Positions 36,128 through 48,206 of a DNA stretch of 64,000 nucleotides are shown piece after piece (position 1 is the first letter of the stretch; each line of letters begins with the position of its first letter). The translations under genes were made by a program, and so were the position numbers. The DNA is from Rhizobium rhododendri (GTDB taxonomy: Bacteria; Pseudomonadota; Alphaproteobacteria; Rhizobiales; Rhizobiaceae). The notes beneath the pieces are model-generated. The model had not been told where the DNA came from. It worked only from the letters and a program-made list of their open reading frames with translations, and searched no databases. The DNA lies in the NCBI RefSeq assembly GCF_007000325.2, contig NZ_CP117267.1, forward strand, positions 434,001 through 498,000, in the 5' to 3' direction.

Positions 36128-36742
36128 TCACGGCAGGACATCGTAGCCTTCGCCAAATCCCTTGAGATCGACGGGGATACCGATCTTATCCTTATCCGCA
36201 GCCTCGCGTACGGAAAAGACCGCAGTTGATCCGGAGCGCAGCATTTTCAAAAGATTATCGTCCAAAGCGACTTCCGCATAGCAGCCATCGGCAAAACAGC
36301 GCACGAATTGCGTCTTGCCGAGGTCTTTTCCATCGACGATCAGCCCGAGGCCACCATCGGTCGGCTGGAAAGGATTGAGCAGAACGCCGAGCGGCGCCAG
36401 CACGCGCAGGATCTTCGCCTTGCGGTCGGCCGTTTTCAGCACCACGACGGAAAGCCCGACCTCCGGCCGGTCCTCGGCGATCACATTCTGCATCAGCGCG
36501 CACTGGTTGGTCTGGGCGCCGGCAGGCTTGTCGCAGATCACAGACCATGCGCCGTGCATCGACTGGACGGTGCCGGGCGGCTGCTGTCCGCCCTGCGGCA
36601 CAGGCACTTGTTGTACAGGCACCTGCGCCGGCGCCGGTGTCGGCGTGGCGGTCTGCGGCTGCTGGGCGAATGCGGGCAGTGAAGCCGAAGCGGCGATGCC
36701 TGCCGCCAGCAACCCAAGCCGCGCGAGGGAACGAAAACCCAT
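36128..36742 (-). CDS. Invasion-associated locus B (IalB) family protein, copy 2
   Basis: Second tandem IalB protein, 204 residues, with a signal peptide (cleavage after AFA, residue 26) and a Gln/Pro-rich linker instead of the Ala/Pro linker of its neighbour. The core cysteine pairs are kept (VICDKPAGAQTNQCALMQ and VRCFADGCYAEV) and both end in IPVDLKGF-EGY-LP. The two are clearly duplicates that have diverged mostly in the linker. Starting at 36742 gives the signal peptide; the upstream 41 codons lack support. Confidence 0.88.
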   Translation of the reverse strand: MGFRSLARLGLLAAGIAASASLPAFAQQPQTATPTPAPAQVPVQQVPVPQGGQQPPGTVQSMHGAWSVICDKPAGAQTNQCALMQNVIAEDRPEVGLSVVVLKTADRKAKILRVLAPLGVLLNPFQPTDGGLGLIVDGKDLGKTQFVRCFADGCYAEVALDDNLLKMLRSGSTAVFSVREAADKDKIGIPVDLKGFGEGYDVLP

Positions 36743-37082
36743 GGAAACCCCTAGTTTCGAATCATTGCGGCCATTCTTGCGGGTGCACCCGTCAAATGAA
36801 AGCCCTGGACGCTGGATTCCATTTTCACTGCGGCGGAAATAGGACCTGCAGGCGCTTTTGTCCAAGGCTCCTGCACTGCCGCTCGGTGATTTTTCGTAAA
36901 GTTACACAATAGTTCGCGCATCTTAGCCCTGCCGAAAGATTAGACCGAGCAAAAATGCCGCACAGGCAAACACTCGGGAATTGTTGCTGCCACGGTGAAA
37001 CTGTGGTTTGAAGAAGATGAGGAATGGTGGGATTCTGCGTTTGAACGGAGAGGGTTCAAGCGCTTTAGGGAGATACATCGTC
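36743..37082. other. Gene-free spacer upstream of the oxidase operon
   Basis: This divergent spacer of 340 bases should hold promoters for the IalB pair and the cox operon. A perfect 12-base palindrome, CGGGTGCACCCG, lies at 36780-36791, 38 bases upstream of the IalB start. I could not fix a -35/-10 pair and see no RNA gene. Confidence 0.4.
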
Positions 37083-39694
<2,612 letters not shown>

Positions 39695-39705
39695 TCGCTT
39701 TCGGA

Positions 39706-39729
39706 GCGCCGCCCGACGGGCGGCGTTTT
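39706..39729 (+). terminator. Internal terminator between ctaD and ctaB
   Basis: CGCCGCCC (39707-39714) pairs with GGGCGGCG (39718-39725) around a three-base loop and runs straight into TTTT. It stands between the structural gene ctaD and the assembly gene ctaB on the same strand, so it may lower expression of the downstream assembly factors. Confidence 0.8.
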
Positions 39730-39754
39730 GATCGAGACAAAACTGGACTGTGTA

Positions 39755-40711
39755 ATGACCGTTATCGACAACCACGAGATCCTGGCTTCCGAAGGCGACC
39801 TCGGCCTGTCGCAGGCCAGTGCGCGCGATTACTTCGAGCTTCTGAAGCCGCGCGTGATGCAGCTCGTGGTGTTCACCGCGCTGGCCGGCCTGGTGCTGGC
39901 GCCCGGTCACATCAATCCGTTCATTGCCGTCATCTCGATCCTCTGCATCGCCGTTGGAGCCGGTGCCTCCGGCTCCCTCAATATGTGGTATGATGCAGAC
40001 ATCGACGCCATCATGACCCGCACCGCCAAGCGGCCTATCCCGTCCGGCCGCGTGACCGGCTCGGAAGCGCTCGGCTTCGGACTGGTGCTGTCCGGCTTCT
40101 CGATCACCATTCTGGCGCTCGCCGTCGGCTGGCTGCCTGCCGCCATTCTCGCCTTCACGATCTTCTTCTACGCCGTCGTCTACACGATGTGGCTGAAGCG
40201 CTCGACGCCGCAGAACATCGTCATTGGCGGTGCTGCCGGCGCATTTCCGCCGGTCATCGGCTGGGCCTGCGTCACCGGCACCGTGCCGATGGAAAGCATC
40301 GTCCTGTTCCTCATCATCTTCCTCTGGACGCCGGCCCACTTCTGGGCGCTGGCACTGTTCAAGATGAAGGATTACGGCTCCGTCGGCGTGCCCATGCTGC
40401 CGAATGTCTCGGGCATTCCGACCACCAAGAACCAGATCGTCGTCTACGCCGTGCTAACCGCCGTTGTCGGTGTGGCACCGACCATGATGGGCATGTCCTC
40501 GATCGGCTACGGGATCGTCGCCGGCATTCTCGGCGCCATCTTCGTCTACTGTTCGATCACCGTCTGGCGGATGCCGGAAACCGATGTGAAGATGGTCCCG
40601 GCCAAGCGGATGTTCGCCTATTCGATCTTCTACCTCTTTGCCATCTTCTCGGCCCTGATGATCGACCGTCTGGTGACGGTGCTGGCCTCGGGCACCGGAG
40701 GCTGGTTCTGA
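39755..40711 (+). CDS. ctaB: Protohaem IX farnesyltransferase (haem o synthase)
   Basis: Membrane prenyltransferase of 318 residues making haem o from haem b and farnesyl diphosphate, the step before haem a. The prenyl-diphosphate binding motif [15 protein letters not shown] (NxxxDxxxD type) and the second Asp-rich site ([13 protein letters not shown]) are present, with about nine membrane helices. The ATG at 39755 is preferred over an earlier TTG. Its stop overlaps the coxF start by one base. Confidence 0.95.
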   Translation: MTVIDNHEILASEGDLGLSQASARDYFELLKPRVMQLVVFTALAGLVLAPGHINPFIAVISILCIAVGAGASGSLNMWYDADIDAIMTRTAKRPIPSGRVTGSEALGFGLVLSGFSITILALAVGWLPAAILAFTIFFYAVVYTMWLKRSTPQNIVIGGAAGAFPPVIGWACVTGTVPMESIVLFLIIFLWTPAHFWALALFKMKDYGSVGVPMLPNVSGIPTTKNQIVVYAVLTAVVGVAPTMMGMSSIGYGIVAGILGAIFVYCSITVWRMPETDVKMVPAKRMFAYSIFYLFAIFSALMIDRLVTVLASGTGGWF

Positions 40712-40845
40712 TGGAAACCGTCAAGCTCACCGCCGCCCAGAAGAAATCGAGACGCGGGCGCAATGTCGCTCTCGGACTGGTGCTTGCGGGGCTGGTGGTG
40801 ATTTTCTACGTGATGACGATCATCAAGATCGGCACGGGACATTAA
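40711..40845 (+). CDS. coxF: CoxF small membrane protein
   Basis: A 44-residue protein starting [18 protein letters not shown], then one hydrophobic helix (about 20-38) and a short polar tail. I recognise it by size, sequence and place as CoxF, the small cytochrome-oxidase-associated protein between ctaB and ctaG in alphaproteobacteria. Its ATG overlaps the ctaB stop as TGATG, so it is translationally coupled. It is short enough to be missed by length-filtered gene callers. Its precise role in oxidase assembly is not established. Confidence 0.85.
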   Translation: METVKLTAAQKKSRRGRNVALGLVLAGLVVIFYVMTIIKIGTGH

Positions 40846-40857
40846 GGGAGAGGCTCT

Positions 40858-41469
40858 TTGGAGGAGGAGACGTCAGGGAGAGCAAGATCGGTCGGGCGCA
40901 ACAACGGCCTGATCGTTCTGATGTGCCTGAGCTTCGTGGTCGGCATGGGCGCGATGAGCTATGCCGCTGTGCCGCTCTATCGCATGTTCTGCCAGGTCAC
41001 CGGCTTCAACGGTACGACGCAGCGCGTCGAGCAGGCTTCGACCGTAGTGCTCGACAAGCGCATCCGCGTCACATTTGATGCCAACGTCGCCTCGGGCGTG
41101 CCCTGGGACTTCAAGTCGATGCAGCGCGAGGTCGATCCGAAGATCGGCGAGACGATCATGATCAAGTTCGTCGCCGAGAACAAATCAGACCAGCCGACCC
41201 GCGCGCAGGCGATCTTCAACGTCTCGCCGATCGAGGCCGGCGCCTATTTCAACAAGGTGCAGTGTTTCTGCTTTAACGAGACGGATCTTGCGCCGGGGGA
41301 AAAGCGCGAGATGCCGGTGGTTTTCTACATTGATCCGGAGATTACCAAGGCGGCGGAAACCAAGGACATCGGCACGCTGACGCTGTCCTATACGTTCTAT
41401 CCGCGGGATGACGCCAAACCCGTGGCATCGAACGAGGCTGCGGCCAAGGTCGGGGTGAAGAAGCTTTAG
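40858..41469 (+). CDS. ctaG: Cytochrome c oxidase assembly protein CtaG/Cox11
   Basis: Copper chaperone that inserts CuB into subunit I. The product has about 203 residues: a short cytoplasmic tail, one membrane helix (about 20-40) and a periplasmic beta domain holding the copper-binding CFCFNE motif. The start is read as TTG at 40858, with GGGAG at a good distance upstream; no ATG precedes the helix in frame. It follows coxF by 12 bases. Confidence 0.93.
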   Translation: MEEETSGRARSVGRNNGLIVLMCLSFVVGMGAMSYAAVPLYRMFCQVTGFNGTTQRVEQASTVVLDKRIRVTFDANVASGVPWDFKSMQREVDPKIGETIMIKFVAENKSDQPTRAQAIFNVSPIEAGAYFNKVQCFCFNETDLAPGEKREMPVVFYIDPEITKAAETKDIGTLTLSYTFYPRDDAKPVASNEAAAKVGVKKL

Positions 41470-41529
41470 GGAGGAGGGCATCCGGTTTACCGGCTGCCTT
41501 AAGGGAAAAGTTACTCGGGGATTGCTGAT

Positions 41530-42405
41530 ATGGCTGACGTACACCAGAAGAACCACGATTATCACATCATCGATCCGAGCCCCTGGCCGATCCTTGCGGC
41601 GATCGGCGCGCTCGTCATTACCTTCGGTGGCGTGGCCTATATGCGCTATCTCAACAACAGCCCGTTCAAGCTGTTCGGCATCGATTTCGCCAGCCCCTGG
41701 CTGTTCTTCATCGGCCTCGTCGTCATCCTCTACGTCATGTACGCCTGGTGGGCAGATACGGTGAAGGAAGCCCATGAGGGCGCCCATACCCGCGTCGTGT
41801 CGCTGCACCTGCGCTACGGCATGATCATGTTCATCGCTTCGGAAGTGATGTTCTTCGTCGCCTGGTTCTGGGCCTATTTCGACGTCAGCCTGTTTCCGAA
41901 CGAAGCCATCCAGGCCTCGCGCGTCATATTCACCGGCGGACAATGGCCACCGAAGGGTGTCGAGGTGCTCGATCCCTGGCATCTGCCGATCTACAACACC
42001 ATCATCCTCCTGCTGTCGGGCACGACCGTCACCTGGGCCCATCACGCGCTGCTGCACAACGACCGCAAGGGCATGATCACCGGTCTGGCGCTTACGGTTG
42101 CCTTGGGCGTACTGTTCTCCAGCGTCCAAGCCTATGAATATGCCCACGCGCCGTTTGCCTTCAAAAGCTCGATCTACGGCGCTACATTCTTCATGGCGAC
42201 GGGTTTCCATGGCTTCCACGTGCTGATCGGCACCATCTTCTTGGCTGTCTGCCTGATCAGGGCGATGCGTGGCGATTTTACGCCGACCCAGCATTTCGGC
42301 TTCGAGGCCGCCGCCTGGTACTGGCATTTCGTCGACGTGGTCTGGCTGTTCCTGTTCTTCGCCATCTACATCTGGGGCGGCTGGGGCGCACCCGTCGCCG
42401 GATGA
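41530..42405 (+). CDS. ctaE: Cytochrome c oxidase subunit III
   Basis: Third core subunit of the aa3 oxidase, 291 residues with seven predicted membrane helices. Family signatures are intact (SEVMFFVAWFWAYFDVSL, ATGFHGFHVLIGTIFL and WYWHFVDVVWLFLF). It probably stabilises subunit I and the proton uptake path. Last structural gene of the cluster, 60 bases after ctaG. Confidence 0.96.
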   Translation: MADVHQKNHDYHIIDPSPWPILAAIGALVITFGGVAYMRYLNNSPFKLFGIDFASPWLFFIGLVVILYVMYAWWADTVKEAHEGAHTRVVSLHLRYGMIMFIASEVMFFVAWFWAYFDVSLFPNEAIQASRVIFTGGQWPPKGVEVLDPWHLPIYNTIILLLSGTTVTWAHHALLHNDRKGMITGLALTVALGVLFSSVQAYEYAHAPFAFKSSIYGATFFMATGFHGFHVLIGTIFLAVCLIRAMRGDFTPTQHFGFEAAAWYWHFVDVVWLFLFFAIYIWGGWGAPVAG

Positions 42406-42523
42406 CGAAGGCGGCGATGGCACGTCCTTGACGCTGGTGCCTGTTGGATGTCGCCCTAAGGCGAGTAGAGTTTTGCGGGGCGGGAGCAAGGCTTTTCGTA
42501 TCCCGCCTGGAAGGCATGACATC

Positions 42524-42907
42524 ATGGTCAACGACACTGCCCATTTCCCGCCGGTTGATCCCATCAGGGTCGGCCTCCGGGGTCGCTGCCCGCGATGCGG
42601 ACAGGGTGCGTTATTCGATGGTGTCCTAGCGCTGAAGCCTCGTTGCGCTGCCTGCAACCTCGATTTCTCCTTCGCCGACAGTGGCGATGGCCCGGCTGTT
42701 TTCGTCATCCTCATCGTCGGCTTCATCGTCATCGGTCTGGTCCTCTGGCTGCAGGTCAATTACGGCCCGCCAATCTGGGTCCACGGGATATTGTTCGGCC
42801 CTCTGACCATTCTCCTGTCGCTTTTGTCGCTGCGCTGGAGCAAGGGCATCTTCGTGGCGCTGCAATACCGTCACGACGCCAGCGAAGGACAAATCGAACG
42901 TGACTGA
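42524..42907 (+). CDS. DUF983 zinc-ribbon membrane protein
   Basis: A 127-residue protein with an N-terminal double CxxC zinc ribbon (RCPRCGQGALF and CAACNLDF) and two hydrophobic helices. DUF983 genes are found beside surf1 in many alphaproteobacterial oxidase clusters, so a role in oxidase assembly or membrane metal handling is likely but not shown. GGAAGG precedes the ATG. Its end overlaps the surf1 start by eight bases. Confidence 0.87.
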   Translation: MVNDTAHFPPVDPIRVGLRGRCPRCGQGALFDGVLALKPRCAACNLDFSFADSGDGPAVFVILIVGFIVIGLVLWLQVNYGPPIWVHGILFGPLTILLSLLSLRWSKGIFVALQYRHDASEGQIERD

Positions 42908-43664
42908 CGTGCCGATCCAAAAGCCGGGGGCAAATGCCGCTTGGCAGGCTTTCAAGGTCCTGCTGCTTCTCTCGGTTCTTGCCGTGCTGCTTGCACTCGG
43001 CACCTGGCAGGTCCAGCGTCTCAAATGGAAGGAAGGCTTGATTGCCGATATTACCGAAAGGCAGGCCGCAGCGCCGATCCCGCTGGGTGATATCGAGGCG
43101 ATGGCTGCGCGCGGCGGCGATATCGAATATCGCCGCGTGACGACGTCCGGCCGCTATCTCAACGACAAGGAGCGCCATTTCTTCGCCACCTATAACGGCA
43201 TGTCGGGCTTCTACATCTACACGCCGCTCGAACTCGATGGCGGTCGCCTGCTCTTCGTCAACCGGGGCTTTGTTCCCTACGACCAGAAGGAGGCGAAGAC
43301 CCGCGAAAAAGGCCAGCTCTCCGGCATGCAGGCCGTAGCCGGGCTTGCCCGCGCCAAATTGCCCTCCAAGCCGTCGTCGCTGCTGCCGGACAACGACATT
43401 GCCAAGAACATCTTCTACTGGAAGGATTTGGACGTGATGGCCTCCAGCGTCGGGCTGGATGCTAAAAGGGTGCTTCCCTTCTTCGTCGATGCCGATGCAA
43501 CGCCCAATCCTGGCGGCCTGCCGGTCGGCGGCGTGACCATTGTCGACCTGCCCAACGACCATCTGCAATATGCCGTCACCTGGTATGGCCTGGCGGCAGC
43601 GCTGGTTGCCATCGTCGCGATTTCCTGGCTGCGTAAACGCCATCCGGATGCCCCGGCGCAGTAG
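42900..43664 (+). CDS. SURF1 family protein
   Basis: Membrane assembly factor that assists haem a insertion into subunit I. The product has 254 residues with one helix near each end (about 15-35 and 225-245) enclosing a periplasmic domain; the family signatures GTWQVQRLKWKE, FVPYDQKE and the C-terminal HLQYAVTWYGLAAAL are present. It begins with GTG inside the DUF983 gene, indicating translational coupling. Confidence 0.92.
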   Translation: MTDVPIQKPGANAAWQAFKVLLLLSVLAVLLALGTWQVQRLKWKEGLIADITERQAAAPIPLGDIEAMAARGGDIEYRRVTTSGRYLNDKERHFFATYNGMSGFYIYTPLELDGGRLLFVNRGFVPYDQKEAKTREKGQLSGMQAVAGLARAKLPSKPSSLLPDNDIAKNIFYWKDLDVMASSVGLDAKRVLPFFVDADATPNPGGLPVGGVTIVDLPNDHLQYAVTWYGLAAALVAIVAISWLRKRHPDAPAQ

Positions 43665-43791
43665 GCATGTTTCGCGCAACCCTGTGCGGATGCAATAGAA
43701 TTGCTTCAATTCATCGGCACTTTAGGCTAGATGGGCGGGCAGGGCGCACCTATCTGTGGTTAGCCCTTGTCCCCGGGCTTTTGGAAAAGAC

Positions 43792-44799
43792 ATGAACATC
43801 GCCGTTTCGAAACCTGCCCTGACCATTCGCCTCTGCGGCCCCCGCGGCTTCTGCGCCGGCGTCGACCGTGCCATCCAGATCGTTGTGCTGGCGCTCAAGG
43901 CCTATGGCGCGCCGGTCTATGTCCGCCACGAGATCGTCCACAATCGCTACGTCGTCGAAGGTCTTGAGGCCAAGGGCGCAATCTTCGTCGAGGAACTCGG
44001 CGAAATCCCGCCGGAACACCGCAAGCAGCCTGTCGTCTTCTCCGCCCATGGCGTTCCGAAATCCGTGCCGGCCGATGCCGACAGCCGCAACCTCTTCTAT
44101 CTCGATGCGACATGCCCGCTGGTCTCCAAGGTCCATAAACAGGCCATGCGCCACAACCGGCTAGGCCGCCATGTGGTGCTGATTGGCCACGCCGGCCATC
44201 CGGAAGTGATCGGCACGATGGGTCAACTGCCCGAAGGCACGGTGTCGCTGGTCGAGACGATTGCCGATGTCGATGCCTATGTGCCGGTCGATCCGGACAA
44301 TCTCGGCTACGTCACGCAGACGACGCTGTCGGTGGACGACACGGCCGGCGTCATCGCTCGCCTGCAGGAGCGCTTTCCGAACCTGACCGCGCCGTCTGCC
44401 GATTCGATCTGCTATGCCACCACCAACCGCCAGGAAGTGGTGAAGCAGGCGGCACCCGGCTGCGACCTCTTCATCATCGTCGGTGCGCCGAATTCCTCAA
44501 ATTCGAAGCGGCTTGTCGAGGTGGCGTTGAGGGCGGGCGCAAAACAATCTGTTCTCGTCCAGCGCGCGTCGGAAATCGACTGGGACAATATGGGCGATAT
44601 CGCTACGGTGGGCCTGTCCGCCGGCGCCTCTGCCCCGGAGGTGATCGTCAACGAGATCATCGAGGCTTTCCGGCAGCGCTACGATGCGGCGGTCGAACTT
44701 GCCGAGACGGTCAAGGAAACCGAGAACTTCCTGGTCAATCGCGAGCTGCGGGATGTCGAGTTGACGACTGCCGACATGGCTTTCGTCAACGGCGAATAA
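43792..44799 (+). CDS. ispH: 4-hydroxy-3-methylbut-2-enyl diphosphate reductase
   Basis: Terminal MEP-pathway enzyme making IPP and DMAPP with a [4Fe-4S] cluster. The three cluster cysteines are in GFCAGV (Cys21), TCPLVSK and [10 protein letters not shown]. The product is 335 residues from the ATG at 43792; a longer frame begins 12 codons earlier but lacks family support. It heads an ispH-thrB-rnhA run found widely in rhizobia. Confidence 0.96.
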   Translation: MNIAVSKPALTIRLCGPRGFCAGVDRAIQIVVLALKAYGAPVYVRHEIVHNRYVVEGLEAKGAIFVEELGEIPPEHRKQPVVFSAHGVPKSVPADADSRNLFYLDATCPLVSKVHKQAMRHNRLGRHVVLIGHAGHPEVIGTMGQLPEGTVSLVETIADVDAYVPVDPDNLGYVTQTTLSVDDTAGVIARLQERFPNLTAPSADSICYATTNRQEVVKQAAPGCDLFIIVGAPNSSNSKRLVEVALRAGAKQSVLVQRASEIDWDNMGDIATVGLSAGASAPEVIVNEIIEAFRQRYDAAVELAETVKETENFLVNRELRDVELTTADMAFVNGE

Positions 44800-44832
44800 A
44801 TAACATCAGCGACGCCAACCCAGGAATAATCC

Positions 44833-45801
44833 GTGGCCGTTTACACAGACATTACCGAAGACGATCTCAAGACCTTTTTGACAGAGTATGATTGCGGCGA
44901 ACTCACCTCCTACAAGGGGATCGCAGAGGGTGTCGAGAATTCTAATTTCCTGCTGCACACGACGCGCGAGCCGCTGATCCTGACGCTCTATGAAAAACGC
45001 GTCGAAAAGGACGACTTGCCGTTCTTCCTGGGCCTGATGCAGCATCTTTCGGCGCGGGGCCTGTCGTGCCCGCTTCCCCTGCCGCGCCGCGATGGCGCTC
45101 TTCTCGGCGAACTCTCCGGCCGCCCTGCCGCGTTGATTTCGTTTCTCGAGGGCATGTGGCTGCGCAAGCCCGAGGCGCACCACTGCCGCGAGGTCGGCAT
45201 CGCGCTTGCAAAGATGCATGTCGCAGGCGAGGGCTTTGCCATCGCCCGGCCGAACGCGCTCTCCTGCGCCGGGTGGCAGCCGCTGTGGGACAAGTCTGAA
45301 GCCCGCGCCGACGAGGTCGAGCCCGGCCTGCGGGATGAGATCCGGTCGGAACTGGCTTTCTTCGAGGCGAACTGGCCGAAAGACCTGCCGACCGGCGTCA
45401 TCCATGCCGACCTGTTCCCCGACAATGTCTTTTTCCTCGGCGACCAGCTTTCCGGGCTGATCGATTTCTACTTCGCCTGCAACGACATGCTGGCCTATGA
45501 CGTGTCGATCTGCCTCAATGCCTGGTGCTTCGAAAAGGACGGCGCTTACAACGTCACCAAGGGTATGGCCATGCTCGATGGCTACCAGAGCATCCGGCCG
45601 CTCAGCGACGCCGAGATCGAGGCGCTGCCGACGCTGGCGCGGGGCTCGGCGCTGCGCTTCTTCCTGACGCGGCTCTACGATTGGCTGATGACGCCGGCCG
45701 GCGCCATGGTCACCAAGAAGGACCCGCTGGAATATCTGCGCAAGCTGCGCTTTCATCGCACGGTTGCCACGGGCGCCGAATATGGGTTGGCCAAAGCATG
45801 A
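44833..45801 (+). CDS. thrB: Homoserine kinase (aminoglycoside phosphotransferase-like, ThrB type II)
   Basis: Phosphorylates homoserine for threonine synthesis. The 322-residue protein belongs to the choline kinase/APH-fold branch of homoserine kinases, not the GHMP branch of E. coli. The catalytic loop HADLFPDN and the metal-binding DFYFACND segment are intact. It uses GTG at 44833. It overlaps rnhA by ATGA. Its pathway partner thrC lies in the same window at 55-56 kb on the other strand. Confidence 0.93.
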   Translation: MAVYTDITEDDLKTFLTEYDCGELTSYKGIAEGVENSNFLLHTTREPLILTLYEKRVEKDDLPFFLGLMQHLSARGLSCPLPLPRRDGALLGELSGRPAALISFLEGMWLRKPEAHHCREVGIALAKMHVAGEGFAIARPNALSCAGWQPLWDKSEARADEVEPGLRDEIRSELAFFEANWPKDLPTGVIHADLFPDNVFFLGDQLSGLIDFYFACNDMLAYDVSICLNAWCFEKDGAYNVTKGMAMLDGYQSIRPLSDAEIEALPTLARGSALRFFLTRLYDWLMTPAGAMVTKKDPLEYLRKLRFHRTVATGAEYGLAKA

Positions 45802-46238
45802 AACATGTCGATATCTTCACCGACGGCGCCTGCTCGGGAAATCCTGGGCCGGGCGGCTGGGGCGCCGTGCTGCGCTACGGCGATGTCGAGAAGGACCTCT
45901 GCGGTGGCGAGGCCGAGACGACCAACAACCGAATGGAACTGATGGCGGCGATCTCGTCGCTGGGTGCGCTCAAGGATGCCTGCGAGGTCGATCTCTACAC
46001 GGACTCGAAATACGTCATGGACGGCATTTCGAAATGGATTCACGGCTGGAAGAAGAACGGCTGGAAGACCGCCGACAAGAAGCCGGTGAAGAACGCCGAG
46101 CTCTGGCAGGCTCTCGACGCCGCCCACAGCCGCCACAAGGTCACCCTGCACTGGGTCAAGGGCCACGCCGGCCACATCGAGAACGAGCGTGCCGATGAAC
46201 TCGCCCGCAAGGGCATGGAGCCGTTCAAGAAGCGCTGA
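45798..46238 (+). CDS. rnhA: Ribonuclease HI
   Basis: Removes RNA from RNA-DNA hybrids. The 146-residue product has the catalytic acids in [12 protein letters not shown] (Asp9), NRMELMA, YTDSKYV and the C-terminal ENERADELA, and the basic handle [12 protein letters not shown]. The longer open frame begins inside thrB and is not real; the ATG at 45798 overlaps the thrB stop. Confidence 0.96.
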   Translation: MKHVDIFTDGACSGNPGPGGWGAVLRYGDVEKDLCGGEAETTNNRMELMAAISSLGALKDACEVDLYTDSKYVMDGISKWIHGWKKNGWKTADKKPVKNAELWQALDAAHSRHKVTLHWVKGHAGHIENERADELARKGMEPFKKR

Positions 46239-46321
46239 AGCCGGCTGCAAGACAGACAACAAGCATGTTGCCGCCCGTCGTTTTCCCGGTATGGTGCGGC
46301 GGTCACCCGGGGAGGTTTCAC

Positions 46322-46630
46322 ATGATCCTGCACTGCGTATTTCTGCGCTTCAAGGCCGCCGTCACGGCGCCGGAAAAGCAATCCATATTTGAAGCGATCG
46401 TCGCATTGAAGCAGGTTATTCCAGGCATTCTCGACGTAAAATATGGCCCGAATGTCTCGCCGGAAGGCTTGCATGGCGGCTTCGTCGATGGCTTCGCCGT
46501 GACCTTCGAAAGCGGCGCTGCCCGCGATGCCTATCTCGTCCACCCCGAGCACGTCGCCGTCGGCGAACGCATCGTCTCGTCCACCGATGGCGGCCTGGCC
46601 GGATTGCTGGTGTTCGATCTCAATATCTGA
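46322..46630 (+). CDS. Dabb (stress-responsive alpha/beta barrel) protein
   Basis: A small 102-residue dimeric ferredoxin-like fold protein of the Dabb family, opening MILHCVFLRFK and keeping the conserved HPEHVAV segment. Some members are stress-induced or act as small cyclases, but this one has no assigned function. GGGGAGG lies nine bases before the ATG. An upstream in-frame start lacks a ribosome site. Confidence 0.82.
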   Translation: MILHCVFLRFKAAVTAPEKQSIFEAIVALKQVIPGILDVKYGPNVSPEGLHGGFVDGFAVTFESGAARDAYLVHPEHVAVGERIVSSTDGGLAGLLVFDLNI

Positions 46631-46651
46631 AAACGGTGCAGGTAGAAGGAT

Positions 46652-46678
46652 CTGGAGGGATGTCCGGCATCCCTCCAG
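46652..46678. terminator. 11-pair hairpin between convergent genes
   Basis: CTGGAGGGATG (46652-46662) pairs perfectly with CATCCCTCCAG (46668-46678) around a five-base loop, in the 58-base gap between the convergent Dabb and peroxiredoxin genes. No T tract follows. Confidence 0.5.
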
Positions 46679-46688
46679 CTGTGCCTGA

Positions 46689-47174
46689 TCAGAGCTGCCC
46701 GATCATCGTTGCTGCGGCCGAGACCGTCGCTTCGCCGGGGTTTTCCTCGACGTTCAGTGTCTTGACGACGCCGTCTTCTACCAGCATCGAGTAGCGCTTC
46801 GAGCGCACGCCAAGACCGCCGCCCGAGAGATCGGCGTCGAGGCCGAGCGCCTTGGTGAAGGCGGCATCCCAGTCGGCGAGGAAATGGATCTTGCCCATGC
46901 CACCCGATTGCTGTGCCCATGCACCCATCACATGCCAGTCATTAACGGAAACGACGGCAACTTCATTGACACCCTTTGCGAGGATGGCATCGAGGTTCTC
47001 GAGGTAGCCCGGCAGATGGTTCAGCGAGCAGGTTGGCGTGAAGGCGCCGGGGACGGCGAAGAGCACGACGCGCTTGCCCGAAAACAGCGTGTCCGTGGAG
47101 ATTTCGGTCGGGCCGTCGGCTGTCTTTTCCTTGAACGTGGCGGCGGGAATTTTCTCGCCGATGGCAATAGTCAT
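46689..47174 (-). CDS. Prx5-type peroxiredoxin
   Basis: Thiol peroxidase of 161 residues reducing hydrogen and organic peroxides. The peroxidatic Cys is in PGAFTPTCS, and no second cysteine is visible, so it is a one-Cys enzyme of the Prx5 group probably recycled by glutathione/glutaredoxin. The conserved NDWHVMGAW and FLADWDAAFTKALGL segments support the family. The ATG at 47174 is used; the frame upstream continues 25 codons without resemblance. It follows the DsbD-domain gene on the same strand, two redox proteins together. Confidence 0.92.
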   Translation of the reverse strand: MTIAIGEKIPAATFKEKTADGPTEISTDTLFSGKRVVLFAVPGAFTPTCSLNHLPGYLENLDAILAKGVNEVAVVSVNDWHVMGAWAQQSGGMGKIHFLADWDAAFTKALGLDADLSGGGLGVRSKRYSMLVEDGVVKTLNVEENPGEATVSAAATMIGQL

Positions 47175-47235
47175 GCGTCTCTCCTGGTTTTTTCTGTCGC
47201 GTGCGTCTGAACGCCCGTCGATATCTATGATCGCT

Positions 47236-48072
47236 CTACTCCATGACAAGCGTCGTTTCCATCGCGCGGCTGCCGTTCACGACCAGTATGCCCCAACTCT
47301 TGCCGTGTACAACATAGGTCTTCGGCAATTTGCCGATTGTCAGTGCGACCTCCACATCGCGACCGCTGCGGCTGGCGCTGGCCTGCTTGAAAAACACATA
47401 GCCGCTGGGGCCGGTCACGTAGATCTGGGGAATGGCGTCGCCAGCGTCCGGCAAGGTGAGATGCAACGACAATGTCTTGCCGTCTGGCGACAGGCTGTGG
47501 CTCTTGACGCCGAAATCGGCCGAAGGTTTCTGTGGAAGCGCTGCCGCTGCATCGGTGACGATGGCTGCATCCCCGGCATCGTCGGACGAACCCGGCGGCG
47601 GCAACGTCACGCTCATGGTTGCCTGGAAGGGAACGCAGATATCCTTGCAGACGCCGATAAAGGCCGTGATATCGAGTTTTCGCTCGCCGGCGGCATTGAT
47701 ATCGAGCGGCAGGCTGATGGGCGCATCGTAGCCGACCTCATGGACATTTCCGAGCGAGATGAGCTTTGGCACCGGATAGCCGATAGTGTCGATTGTCGCC
47801 TTGCTTCCCGCAGGCAGCGTGAGTTGCGGCGGGATGCCGCTTTCACCGGGCTCGCGCCAGTAGGTGATCCAGCCGGGACCCGGCTCGATCTGCAATACAG
47901 CCTTTACGTGGCCGCTGACGTCGGCGGGCGTTGCCACCACCCGCATCCGGCCGCCATCGCTGGTTGCCCAGTCGCTTGTCGCCGCATGGGTAGCGGACGC
48001 GAGCATCAAGGAGACGGCAAAAATACCTGCCGCCGTCATCGGGATCCGGAAAAGTCTGGGATAGAAAATCAT
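47236..48072 (-). CDS. Orphan DsbD N-terminal-domain protein
   Basis: A predicted periplasmic protein of about 278 residues: a signal peptide (AGIFAVSLMLASATHA) and an immunoglobulin-like domain resembling the alpha domain of DsbD, with cysteines in FIGVCKDICVPF. Unlike DsbD there is no eight-helix membrane core or thioredoxin domain, and no such gene adjoins. It may take reducing equivalents from a separate CcdA-like partner. Several ATGs could start it (48111, 48072, 48039); 48072 gives a sound signal peptide. Confidence 0.78.
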   Translation of the reverse strand: MIFYPRLFRIPMTAAGIFAVSLMLASATHAATSDWATSDGGRMRVVATPADVSGHVKAVLQIEPGPGWITYWREPGESGIPPQLTLPAGSKATIDTIGYPVPKLISLGNVHEVGYDAPISLPLDINAAGERKLDITAFIGVCKDICVPFQATMSVTLPPPGSSDDAGDAAIVTDAAAALPQKPSADFGVKSHSLSPDGKTLSLHLTLPDAGDAIPQIYVTGPSGYVFFKQASASRSGRDVEVALTIGKLPKTYVVHGKSWGILVVNGSRAMETTLVME

Positions 48073-48206
48073 GGAAACAGCGTTAGACGAAGGCGGCCGC
48101 ACGCGCATCATGCGATTTTTAGCAATCGATCATTTTCAGTTGATTGATCCGTCACATTACCCCATCTTTATCCGGGGGGCATAATCAAGAGCAGTGAGGA
48201 GACAGG

